A stretch of 64,000 bases of DNA from Glandiceps talaboti (Eukaryota; Hemichordata; Enteropneusta; Spengelidae). The notes below the pieces were generated by a model. It was not told the DNA's origin and ran no database searches. It saw only the letters and a list, made by a program, of their open reading frames with translations. Location: the NCBI RefSeq assembly GCF_964340395.1, contig NC_135555.1, positions 13,089,246 to 13,153,245 of the forward strand, given 5' to 3'. The position numbers and the translations under genes were made by a program. Shown here piece after piece: positions 1-15,916 of this stretch. How positions within the stretch are numbered: position 1 is the first letter of the stretch; each line of letters begins with the position of its first letter.

Positions 1-850
1 TAAATTGCTGATTTCAGGCAGGCCAATCTAACCATTTGACCATCTTGACTTCATGAGTATTTGTTATGACTTTACGTGAACAGTGAAATAGATATCTTTT
101 GTGAAAACATGTCACAAATCTCTAGTAAGAGATTAAATGTAATGCGCAACGTACTTATAATGATGATTGGATGTGAAACTGTGCCATATATCTCCAATGC
201 AACTGCTTAAATTCAAAGTGAAATAGATGTAAGATTTGTAAACAGACCATGGGGTGGGGGGGGGGGGTGTTAGATAAAGATAAGGGAAATGTATTGAAAA
301 GACATAACATATGGGATATAACAATATGCCATAGTGACAAAAGGGTGAGATGTCATCACAGTCATTTGGACTGATTAGTTACATTGATATTAAATATAAA
401 ATGCCACAGATATTCAATTCAACTGCTGGAACTTAAGCGGAATAGATGTCCGCCATATATATTGAACACTGTCAATGTCTTGACAGAAATGTACATGATA
501 AAGACACAAGATTTAACAAAATCCAGTAGACCCACAATGCAGTGGTTTGAACTACAACATGAAACAGCACCAAAATGTGAAAATATTCCATAAATCCTCA
601 TTGCAATGGCTTGAACTAAAAAGTGAAACAGATCAGAGATATGAACATATACTACATGGTATTCCATAGACACCCAATACACAGTCTCTCTGGTCCAATG
701 CAATGACTTGAACTAAAACATGAAACAGTCCCAAGATGTGAAGAGATGCCCTAGACACCCAATGCAATGACTTTACCTAAATATCAAACAGAACCAAGAT
801 ATGAAAATATTCGTCAGATCTTCCAATGCAACAAGGTTGTTGAGCTGATA
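1..850. repeat. degenerate tandem repeat, roughly 65-75 bp period
   Basis: From about 190 to 830 a theme recurs at irregular spacing: 'ccaatgcaatgacttgaact', then 'aaaacatgaaacag', then 'atatgaaaatattcc'. Copies begin near 197, 419, 534, 600, 695 and 759. They are strongly diverged, so the array is old. No coding frame is preserved across it. The short open frames here are explained by chance in AT-rich repeats. Confidence 0.6.
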
Positions 851-1444
851 CGAGACACAAATTTAGCAACTTTTCAACATTTATTTACTATTAAACTCTT
901 TAGTTAATGTGTTTTATATTCTGTAAATATTTGTGACATTATTTATCAAATACCTATACTTATTTACTTCTCTACATACTCCTATTCTATTATTCTATGT
1001 ATTAGTATTCTATTGAAGTAGATATATAGTTTCAGAGAAAGTTATGTGAGATGAAAATATCACCTAGCAGCTGTGCATGCCCCCCTAGTGGGTTTAACTA
1101 GCTAAAACAATAGTTTAAGACTAGTGTTCGGTTTCCTCAAAAAGTTGAATACTTCCCCCAAGTAGTTTATGCTAAGAGTTTCAGTGAATGCATGCTATGG
1201 GACCATATAGGTACATTTACCATGTGATGCACTGCACGCCGCTGTAAAGAGGTATGCAGTTTTATGACTAGGAGACAGTAAAAATGACTTTGATATTTGA
1301 ATAACAAAGTTGGAGATTCAAGAGTGATGTGATATTGATCCTGTCCTGTCGATGACCATGAACAATTTATTGCTTTACAAAAGGTGATAATAACCCAGCT
1401 TATACATTTCTACTTGCATGGCTGGAGTGTACTTTGCACTCCAC

Positions 1445-1650
1445 ACAGGGAGGGTCAAGTGACAATCAGAATCAATTAAGCCATGGACACACAGTCACCA
1501 TGTAGGCAGGTCTAGAGGTCAAGTGACAACAGTCAGAATTGAGTCACAGACTCGTATGCCATGCAAGCAGGACGGGGGGGGGGGGGGGTGTCATGTCAAG
1601 TGACAACCATCAGAATTGAATCACCTACCAACATGCCGTGCAAGCAGGGC
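1445..1650. repeat. three-copy tandem repeat, about 80 bp
   Basis: The motif 'ggtcaagtgacaa..agtcagaattga' followed by 'atgccatgcaagcagg' recurs near 1453, 1516 and 1593. A G-run lies in the middle (1573-1587). The copies differ by small indels. No gene is apparent around it. Confidence 0.6.
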
Positions 1651-1790
1651 CATGATTAGTCCTGCTTGCAGATGGTGTATGGGACGTGATACTGACTATG
1701 TCCCTCAACACCGAGAAGTAAAGAGAGGGACCATATCAGAATCATGTCTCGATTTACTCTATCTGCAAGCAGGACTAGGACATGATCACC
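1650..1790. repeat. imperfect inverted repeat with ~60-bp arms
   Basis: The left arm begins near 1652 with 'tagtcctgcttgcagat'. The right arm carries its reverse complement 'atctgcaagcaggacta' near 1767-1784. Inward, 'tgactatgtccct' on the left pairs approximately with 'agggaccatatca' on the right. It looks like a decayed foldback element and is adjacent to tandem copies that share the 'gcaagcagg' motif. Confidence 0.5.
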
Positions 1791-6676
<4,886 letters not shown>

Positions 6677-7303
6677 AATATAACGGAGTTTTATTTATAT
6701 CTCATCAATGTGATATAGTTGATAAGTGAGGAAAACGCTTCTTAGTATACGTATTAATAAATTACATAGTTTTCTGTACATCGTCTTCTTTAAATATCTA
6801 TCCGTAATTGGTTGGTTTCTAATTGTCCCAATAGTTGTAGACCCCCATTCACTAAATTAGTCAATCATTCATTCATTAAAAACCAACACTACCTGCAACT
6901 GATACAATTTTTGTTCAAATTACCAAAAGATATCTTCACTAAAAGTTGATATCGATCAATTACTTCGGAATCAAGTTATATAAAGACATTGTATCTATTA
7001 ATTAGTGGTCAATATTATCTGTAGGCAGTGTAGTAGCAACGCCTTCAGCGGAGGCACCTATAAAACTTTTACGAATACTTGTCAAAGGTTTTAGTAAATA
7101 TTTTGGCAAATGTCGAAACTAAAAATTGAAATACATTGAAATAAAGTTTTTAGAACTACGACTTAAGTAATGATAACCGTATTAGATATTCTCATGTAAA
7201 AAACAAAAACAATTTTGATACTTTCTGATGCACTGGCTCATTTATTAGCCTGTTTACCGTGATGTGACGTCAATAACTGTCGTCTTTACATGTCGTGAGA
7301 AGA

Positions 7304-7451
<148 letters not shown>

Positions 7452-7825
7452 GAAGGTCACAGTCAGCACAGTGAAAAGCCTATACATGTTCAATAACTTA
7501 AGCCATAGTATGTCCACGTGAATTGATAACCAATAATTGACTCCCAAAGCCTCTGGTGAACAATGCAGATTACCATAATTTAGACACGTTAACAACTCGT
7601 GTGGGTAGATTGTGTCCTTGTTTCCTAGCAACCAAGACTATCTATTGAATATTTTTTTTTTTAAATTTCAAATGTCAACGAACATACAAACTAAAGAATA
7701 ATATGTGTCCACAGCCTTGATACCCTGTACAAATAGGAAATTAGCTCCGTTTCCTCCGATCTGTGAGTGAGTCAATTGTGCCATTTGCTTTTTTAAAGTT
7801 AACTTTAAAGTGAAAATCAATCAAG

Positions 7826-7842
7826 CTGCGGCTGTCTGTCTA

Positions 7843-7899
<57 letters not shown>

Positions 7900-7990
7900 T
7901 TGTTTGTTTGTCTGTTCCGGTATATACATCATAACTCAGATACACATTGGCTGATCGTAACGAAATTTAGTACACATCTTTGTTACCGTT
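7826..7990 (+). repeat. (TCTG)n tract with conserved 3' flank (dispersed repeat copy)
   Basis: About 20 TCTG units at 7832-7890 grade into TTTG units. They are followed by 'ataactcagatacacattgg' and 'gaaatttagtacaca'. A similar 3' flank follows TCTG tracts near 62800 and 62995, so the microsatellite seems to be part of a dispersed element and not a free-standing repeat. Confidence 0.55.
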
Positions 7991-8612
7991 ACCGCAAGAG
8001 CAGATTAGACATTAGATGTTGGACATGGTCCGTGTACTATAACTAGCTAAATATATTATTTGTACCCAGTCATCAATCTTACGCCATAAACATTTAATGC
8101 AAGGTACTTTCCTCTTGAGTAAAAAGCTTAAAAACACAGCTTGGGTCTCTTTAACAGTATGTGTCGACTTTGCTTGACTTAGTCAACCACCAACCGACTG
8201 CCTAGTTTATGCTGTCGTGGGGTTTCATTACTAGTACTGTCGTCGCCATATCCTGTCTCTAGGTGGTAAGGAAATCATATTTTTGTTAAGGCAATCTAAT
8301 TTCAATTCTCTGTAAGCCAAATATATCACGCATACATTTTTAGTTTTCGGACTTTCGTTTCGTAGGTGCCTTAGAAATAAGTGTCACTTGAAGTGCATAT
8401 CTCATTCCTACCCCCGCGTACACATGCGAGCATATATAGCATGACTTCGGTGTGAGGCCTAGTTTCTCATAGTTCTAAGCGCGTGTTTCATTTTGTTTAC
8501 AGGTATAATACACAGACTGTGGAAAAACACGTTCGTCAGCTGTGTTCTATCTAACACAACATCTCGGACAATCGTTTGAAATTGTTGAATCAAGTTCACC
8601 TTAAAAACTGGA

Positions 8613-9939
8613 ATGCCACCACCAATACATCTACATAGATGGGAATACTACGGCCTTGGTATCTATCTCACTTTTATCGGTATGTTATCTATGTTCGGTG
8701 TGTGCATGTAAGTCTTGTTTTTTGCAATTGTATGCTGTATGTTATCTGTCTTCGGCACTTTAGCTATGTTCGGTATGTTTAGCTATGTTACTTTGTATGT
8801 TATTTATGTTCAGTAACTATGTTATTCATATTTGATGTATTGTGTTCTTTTGTTATATGTGTCTAATTGTTTAAATTCATCTGTTTTTGTTATATTTGAT
8901 GTTCTTTTGTATGATATTAATATTTACTATTATTATAGTATGTTAGCAACGTTCTTTGATGTTCTTTGCAACAACTCCTAAATAGCTTCCTAATCCGTGA
9001 CATACTGGGTCCAATCCATTGATTGTCACGGATTCTTCCTTTTGCAATACAGGTCTAATCCCTGCAAAGAAACCTAATCCGCCTGTCATTTAGTACTTGA
9101 GATTTGAGGTCAAAGTATATCTCTACATTTTTTTTTTTGTACTTTTGGATTTTTGTTATGTTCGTTATTCTGTTAATGGGGAGATGCAGGTTCGTTGGAG
9201 ATAAATGGCGACCTATTTTTAAGCTTTGTCGTAAACCACGGCTTCGTTGACGGTATCGTCTATTAAAGGCGCAAGACCGTCAAGAAGTATTTCGTTTCAT
9301 AATACATTGTAATACATTCTTTCATTAGCTTGCGAGAATGATTTTGAAGTGCTTCACAACATAACGCATCAAGCGTATTCAAGTGATTATTATTTTGTGC
9401 TCAACAAACTGTATAATTTTATATAAGTCTACATGATAGACACACTTCCCAACTACTAGTACTGTATTACAAAATATACTTTTGACCTTTACACAATGAA
9501 ATCTCATGATACCATTTTAGACAGCGTGTAAGCCTTCTACGTTAATATTTTTGTTCATTCTCGTTGCTCTCAGGTGTAATTGCAACATGTGGGAATATCT
9601 CTGCAATAGTTGTCTTTGCCAAGTCCAAGGTGTTACGAAAACAAAGCATTAATCTTTTACTCATCAATGTCGCTGTCAGTGACTTGGGTGTCTCTATATT
9701 TGGCTACACCCCGGCAACTATATCAAACTATGCCAATGGATGGATGTTTGGTGACATTGGATGCCAAGTTTCAGCTTTCTTCTGCTTCACCCTATCGATG
9801 AGTACAATATCGACATTAGTTGTCATTAGTTTCTACCGGTATATAATGATCTGTAGGCCCGAACTAAGTAAGTGAAAATATACGCATGACAAACGCACTT
9901 GTTATATACCGTGTATTCCATTATCCATTACCCATGGTC

Positions 9940-10007
<68 letters not shown>

Positions 10008-10010
10008 CAT

Positions 10011-10094
<84 letters not shown>

Positions 10095-10242
10095 ATCAAG
10101 CAGGATACACAAGAGCCGTTACAGTGTTTCACGCTGTTTCAACCATGATTGCAACAGACTGAGTTAGAGTGTGAAACACTGTGTAGCGGCTCCTGTATAT
10201 CTTGAGCACTGTTTACCACGACATAGACATTTACATATTCTG

Positions 10243-10331
<89 letters not shown>

Positions 10332-10530
10332 CTCGGTGAGTATCAATCTGCTAAGACAGTGCTCTATACCGCAGTGGCAGAGCGTAATAGTTTTGGTAGT
10401 ACTGGAACTCTTTCTTGGGTGTAACTCGGAGTTTCACGCATATTGCGATCATCAGACAGATCAGTGTCTGATGATCGCAATATGCGTGAAACTCCGAGTT
10501 ACACCCAAGAAAGAGTTCCAGTACTACCAA

Positions 10531-10606
<76 letters not shown>

Positions 10607-13346
10607 CTCGGTGAGTATCAATCTGCTAAGACAGTGCTCTATACCGCAGTGGCAGAGCGTAATAGTTTTGGTAGTACTGGAACTCTTTCTTGGGTGTAAC
10701 TCGGAGTTTCACGCATAGTGCGATCATCAGACACTCCATTTGGAGTGGCGAAATTATATATATATATATATATATAATAATACCATACATTCATACCTGC
10801 CAATCCTGCCCAGATACACGCACTTCAAGTAATATAATGAGCCTATTGTATATTGATTGCCTTTGGAAAGGTACAGTGACATCTGTGTCCACATCACAAA
10901 TTGTGATTTAAAAAAGTAGAGGTGTTGTTTCCTAAAGAAATTGTTTTGAAAAGGTTCAACACTTACCCTAATCTGTTCCTGACACTTTAGTTTTTGCATG
11001 ATATTGTTCTCAAACATTGAATTAGTTTTAGTCAGATAAGTCAAAACATCTTAACACATTTTAAAGTAGTTCCTGGGTGTGTGTTGTTATTTTGCCAAAT
11101 GGAATAACCCAGTATTAGTGTAAATCCCAAAGTGGAGTGACGACAAATTAAACAAGATATTTTGTTGTAGACTTTTAAATAATAAATTATCAAATGTATT
11201 GTCTACTGTTAACTGAAATCTTTAATTATACTCTTGTTTTCTCTAGTAACTTTTTTGTCATGCTCTTTGCACAAATGAACTGACCTAACCTCAGATGTCA
11301 TGTATATCTTACAGTATGGAAATTGACAAAGCGCCACACCATTACCGCCATTGCTGGAGTGTGGGTGTATGGTCTTCTTTGGACTGTTCCACCCTTTCTC
11401 GGCTGGTGCAGATATACATACGAACCCTTTGGAACATCGTGTAGCCTAGACTGGTCAGGGAAGACAGTATCTGATTTGACTTACATTTGGGGTACTATCC
11501 TCTTCTGTTGGGGAATTCATCTTGCCATTATGGTGGTGTGTTATGTGAAGGTTTTCAAAAGAAGTAGAAAGATCCAACCACATGCGTTACCTCGACAACT
11601 TAAGGCTGACCAGGGAAGATCTCCCCATCCATCGCATGTACAAGAAATGCGCTTGAAAGTAACGTGGGTAAGTGCTACCTTCTGAATAAGTACTCACTCG
11701 GAGACAGACAGACAGACGGACGCACGGACGGACGGACAAAGGGGCAAACGAAATAATGAATGAAAGGGAAGGGAGGGAGAGAGACTAAGATTCAACGACA
11801 GGAATACAAATCTTATTGACCATAATGCAATATATGCCCAAGACATCCATATCATGAAGTCTTATGTACCAATACATTCATTAATTCGTACATCCAAGTT
11901 GTTAGATTCACAGACAAGTAAAACAATCATTGTCTTTGGTGGATTTCAGCATTTCCCTCTGTTTTATAAGTTATATGCCAACTCATTCAAGATATCTGAA
12001 TACAAATTTCCGCCTGAGGACGTTTGAGTTATAGGACCTAAATGCACACGAAAGATTATTTGCAGCTTTTACGCCATTCCTTACCATATCTACTCGATGG
12101 CATCGTAAACATGTTTGATTGTTTAATAGATGCTTAACTTGGTGTCAATCAACCTTGCGCCCTCGGCCCTCTATGGGCGCTTATTAAGCTCCATACGCAC
12201 GGCACGACACTTCTATTCGCGTCGTATCCTTCCAGCGTATATTACAACTCAGACCATGCACCTGTGGTCTGAGATTACAAACGCAATGTCGCTCGATCGA
12301 TCCATCAATTACATGCTCGCTGCTCCCTGTGGTATGATACTGGATTCCTTGACATTTGATACACTGTATGTCATCGAGCCATTCAGGTACTATGCCTAAA
12401 TACCTGGTTTGAGTTTCACTTATTGCAAAAGGTACATTTTACTAGTACCATGCATGTGTAAAAGTAAAATTATATTCAAAATAAGAACAAAAATAGTAAA
12501 AAAATAGTCCCCGTTGCAGCTAATATACCTAATATAATCGATGATTACTGACGTGTTAATGCAATGTATGTTTTTTTTCTTAATTTCTAGATGTGTTTTG
12601 CTATGGTTGTTACCTTCGTCATTGCATGGACACCATATGCTCTCGTAAGTCTATTATCTTTGTACGTGGAGGATTTACCAATTGGAATGTTTGTGACACC
12701 AACAATGTTTGCCAAGTCGTCGTGCATGATGAACCCCATCCTGTATTATATGGCAAACTCTAAATATAGAAAGGAGTTTATGAAAATACTCTGTCCATGG
12801 TACCTGAAGAATATTGTTGATGTTCCAGAAACGCCTCGCATTTCTATTCGCCCAAGCCTGCACGATGCAATCACTGGTGGGAGAAATGATGCGGCATCCT
12901 CGAAAGAAATACCCCGACTTATGTACGACAAAATGGGTATCTACCTGGGCCAAGTTAAACCGCAACAACATGAATTCCGTGAAGTGGTCAATTTAGAAAC
13001 AGTTCAAACAGCAGAGCCAAAGAAACCAGAGAAGAAAGTTTCAATCGTGTCATTTTCCTCGCAATCTGTTGTTGGAAAAGAGACAGAACGTGAGATTGAA
13101 ATGAAGATGGTATCGGCGGAATCTGTGACGTTAATCAAGCCTGTGTGTATGGAGGTGATGCTCTCAGGAACTCCAACCAATAGTGAAGAAGAAGTTCAAA
13201 GTGGTGGACATTCCAATGGTGGGAAACATAAACAAAAGAGTGTTACGCGTACATCACCATGGAAAGCTGGTTTACCTCCGCAAAATAACCCAGTCCAACA
13301 TCATAGCGCAGTGGGCGGGGAGTTAGAAGAAATGTCAGAGCTATGA
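8613..13346 (+). CDS. Opsin, Opn5/neuropsin-like (4 coding exons)
   Basis: A seven-transmembrane, retinal-binding light-sensing GPCR of the plasma membrane. Coding exons are 8613-8679, 9574-9867, 11315-11667 and 12591-13346, all with GT-AG introns. They join in frame to 489 codons. An in-frame TGA at 8586 precedes the ATG. Visible features: TM1 about 14-37; disulfide pair C86 and C163; E157 at the Glu181-type counterion position; 'GTSCSLDW' at 160-167, matching the neuropsin signature GTSCxLDW; 'SHVQEM' before TM6; retinal-attachment lysine K280 in 'FAKSSCMMNP'; and NPxxY as NPILY (286-290). The position 3.28 counterion is Ser (S89), so E157 is the likely counterion. Odd points: the DRY motif reads YRY (110-112), and there is a tail of about 190 residues after TM7. 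The extracellular N-terminus is very short, so a further 5' exon is possible. Family assignment is from remembered motifs. The subfamily within the tetraopsins (Opn5, peropsin, RGR) is less sure than the opsin call. Confidence 0.93.
9941..10090. repeat. (CA)n followed by (TA)n microsatellite in opsin intron 2
   Basis: CA units run from 9941 to about 10034, interrupted once by 'atatatacat', then TA units run to 10090. The tract begins about 70 bp after the opsin exon-2 donor. His-Thr and Tyr-Ile frames across it are artefacts. Confidence 0.97.
10096..10206. repeat. imperfect foldback, about 35-bp arms, in opsin intron 2
   Basis: The left arm has 'acaagagccgttacagtgtt', ending in 'tcac'. The right arm is near-complementary ('gtgaaacactgtgtagcggc', then 'tcctgtatatcttg'). 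It is flanked on both sides by TA tracts. Confidence 0.7.
10247..10740. repeat. TA tracts alternating with a 128-bp unit, one copy forming a perfect 70-bp hairpin
   Basis: TA tract 10247-10330 is followed by unit copy A (10331-10458). The last 70 bp of copy A (10389-10458) is followed, after the 6-bp spacer 'gatcag', by its exact reverse complement (10465-10534). Then comes TA tract 10535-10605 and unit copy B (10606-10733). Copies A and B differ at a single visible base ('catattg' against 'catagtg'). It lies inside opsin intron 2. It looks like a recently duplicated foldback element. An assembly artefact is possible. Confidence 0.85.
11698..11760. repeat. short (GACA/GACG)n tract in opsin intron 3
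   Basis: Repeats of GACA and GACG after 'tcactcggag', just downstream of the exon-3 donor. This is the reverse-complement orientation of the TCTG tracts seen elsewhere in the window. Confidence 0.8.
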
Positions 13347-13772
13347 AGTGAAGCAGGCTGAGTTTATAAGCTATCTGACTATGGTCATAATATTTTTTGA
13401 AAACCATACATAATTAATATACTTCTACTAGTGTAGTTTAACGTTGATGAATGCTTTCATTTATTATAGCACTAACATGGCATTCTGACATTGTTAACAC
13501 CCTTATAGCACAATAGCAGTTTTGGACATTTTAGTATATTACTTACATGTATGATTAATTATATCATTGAAATATTTGTGTTGTTCTTAAAACAAAAACC
13601 AACAAGATTCTAGTTCTGCCAGCAGCAAGTGATTAAATACTTGGTCTTTTTTTCATCAAATAGCACATTCACTACAAATTGGTCAATTACTTATAAAAAG
13701 ACACTGTACTGTTAATTAGGGGCAATATCATAATATCTGTAGGTAGCGAGGACGAGATAACATCATAAATTT
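13347..13772. other. opsin 3' flank or UTR
   Basis: AT-rich sequence immediately after the opsin stop. It probably holds 3' UTR, but no strong polyadenylation signal is evident within it. An AATAAA occurs only at 15098, beyond the minisatellite. Confidence 0.35.
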
Positions 13773-14153
13773 ATGTTATGCTCCAATTGGAGTAATACTA
13801 CTGTCGATGGTAATGTAAATTTTAGAATGGAATGTGTTACTAGATCTATCTATTTCCCTAGATGTGGAGAGAGATCTTCATGGCCACAGATAGCCTCTAG
13901 ACTATTAGTATTCATCCTTACAATTATTTTTTTCATAATGTATAATGTAATGTATAACCATACTGGGAATCTATCATTCGAAATTCGTAAATTTTACGTG
14001 CCACTCCATGAATGGTCAAAGGTAGAGGAAAATGTAATTTTACTTATAACAATGGTTGTTATATCAACACTAATTCTGGCAGTGGCAACATGTTTAACTC
14101 CATTTGAGTGTAGGCATCCAAGTATTCATTGCATACTGTACTGGTTGTTATAG
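13773..14153 (+). CDS. hypothetical small two-helix membrane protein (uncertain)
   Basis: A 126-codon ATG open frame that I do not recognise. It has an N-terminal part with two N-glycosylation-type sites (NWSNTT) and several cysteines. There is a hydrophobic stretch around residues 50-70 ('LLVFILTIIFFIMY') and a second around 90-109 ('ILLITMVVISTLILAVA'). The second helix and the tail overlap the first, most diverged unit of the 86-bp tandem array that continues to 15017. It may be a real single-exon gene, part of the opsin 3' UTR, or a chance frame; composition alone does not decide. Confidence 0.25.
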   Translation: MLCSNWSNTTVDGNVNFRMECVTRSIYFPRCGERSSWPQIASRLLVFILTIIFFIMYNVMYNHTGNLSFEIRKFYVPLHEWSKVEENVILLITMVVISTLILAVATCLTPFECRHPSIHCILYWLL

Positions 14154-15017
14154 CAACTCATACTGCTCAGTAGCAACCCATGTAGCTCCACTAAAATGGT
14201 AGGTAGCCCAAGCATTCATTGCACACTGGTTGTTATAGCAACACTCATACTGCCCAGTGGCAACACTTATAACTCTACTAGAATGGTAGGTAGCAGAAGT
14301 ATTCATTTCATACTGGTTGTTATAGCAACACTCATACTGCCCAGTGGCAACATGTTTAGCTCTACTAGAATGGTAGGTAGCCCAAGTATTAATTGCACAC
14401 TGGTTGTTATAGAAGCACCCATACTGCCCAGGGGCAACACTTTTAGCTCCACTAGAATGGTATGTATTCAAGTATTCATTGCATACTGGTTGTTATAGCA
14501 ACACCCATACTGCCCAAAGGCACTGGCAACACATTTAGGTCCACTAGAACGGTACGCAGTAGGTAGCCCAAGTATTCATTTCATACTGGTTGTTATAGAA
14601 ATACATATACTGCCCAGTGGCAACACTTCTAGTTCCACTTGAGTGGAAGGTATCCAAGTACTCATTTCATACTGGTTGTTATAGAAACACAGATACTGCC
14701 CAGTGGCAACACTGCTAGTTCCTCTTGAGTGGAAGGTATCCAAGTACTCATTTCATACTGGTTGTTATAGAAATACATATACTGCCCAGTGGCAACACTT
14801 CTAGTTCCACTTGAGTGGAAGGTATCCAAGTACTCATTTCATACTGGTTGTTATAGAAACACAGATACTGCCCAGTAGCAACACTGCTAGTTCCTCTTGA
14901 GTGGAAGGTATCCAAGTACTCATTTCATACTGGTTGTTATAGAAACACAGATACTGCCCAGTAGCAACACTGCTAGTTCCACTTGAGTGGAAGGTATCCA
15001 AGTACTCATTTCATACT
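14050..15017. repeat. 86-bp minisatellite, about 11 units
   Basis: Units start with 'tggttgttatag' near 14053, 14142, 14228, 14314, 14401, 14488, 14588, 14673, 14759, 14845 and 14931. Each continues with 'actgcccagtggcaacac' and ends 'caagtattcatttcatac'. The 3' units are nearly identical to each other and the 5' ones are diverged. Several units in the middle are 87 bp, so a frame stays open across three of them (14196-14498), but the overall period does not keep a frame. Confidence 0.92.
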
Positions 15018-15916
15018 ATTGAAAACTCTGTAAACCTTCAGTATTACTAAAAACTATTGAAACCTTTGAGACATGTATACATTTAAAGTGAAACCAAATA
15101 AATGGGGAAGACATTTACTTTATTCATTTTTTATCATGGAATTTTATTAAATTTATATTACAGCAGAATGTTATAATATTGTTATAAGACGGTGTGTTTT
15201 ATTAACTTGTGAAACAAATACCAGACGTTTTATTAATTTTTGTAATAAACTGCAACTTGATTCACTGCCACAACACAAGGATTACCAGAACAATATTAAA
15301 ATTCTATTTGAACTACACACACAACCATAAAATGACTCTCAAACGCGACTTCTGTTCTTTTTTCTTGACCATATTTTGAATATTTTGTGTGGGACAAATT
15401 TTTTTTTTGTTGTTGTTGAAAATATATTAAAAGTAATAACTTGATATAACACACTTGTTTTGAATACAGTTCATGTTGCTGTTAGCCTGCTTACTGCGCT
15501 GTCAAGATACATTGTTAGCTCGTATTCTAGAGAAAAATGTCAAGCCATTCACATAGCCACATCCCCAAAAGTCGTTATCATTGTTATCCAGCACACATAG
15601 GGTTAAATCTACATAAAACATATGTAAATAACATGTAAATTACCTCATTATGTAGTGTAACACATGTATATTTACATACAAGTAACAATATTTGAATAAC
15701 GGGTCTGACAACAGTTGTCATGGTTGAAAGGACTACACGCTGTCATCAACGAGGCTATTGGGGGCAAAAATTTGTTATTATCAATTTTGACAATGTAATC
15801 ATTACAAGTGGAGAATACAAGGGCTAGGAGGTACGATCAGCTAACGATGTATCTCAACAGTGCAGTAAACAGGCTAAGTTGCTATGCATGTGGCTACGGT
15901 TATTGTTGGTGGTTTT
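15018..15916. other. intergenic and probable convergent 3' ends of opsin (+) and CYC1 (-)
   Basis: This holds a + strand AATAAA (15098-15103) and, on the - strand, the reverse complement of AATAAA near 15117-15122. They could be the polyadenylation signals of the two convergent genes. This is inference from hexamers only. Confidence 0.3.

Noticed and set aside
12130-12399. 89-codon frame in opsin intron 3, with somewhat higher GC than its surroundings
   Set aside because: No match to opsin or any family I know. Joining exon 3 directly to exon 4 gives a colinear opsin, so no extra exon is needed.
14050-15017. Regular repeats considered as a CRISPR array
   Set aside because: The 86-bp units are contiguous with no unique spacers, and the sequence is from an animal nuclear genome.
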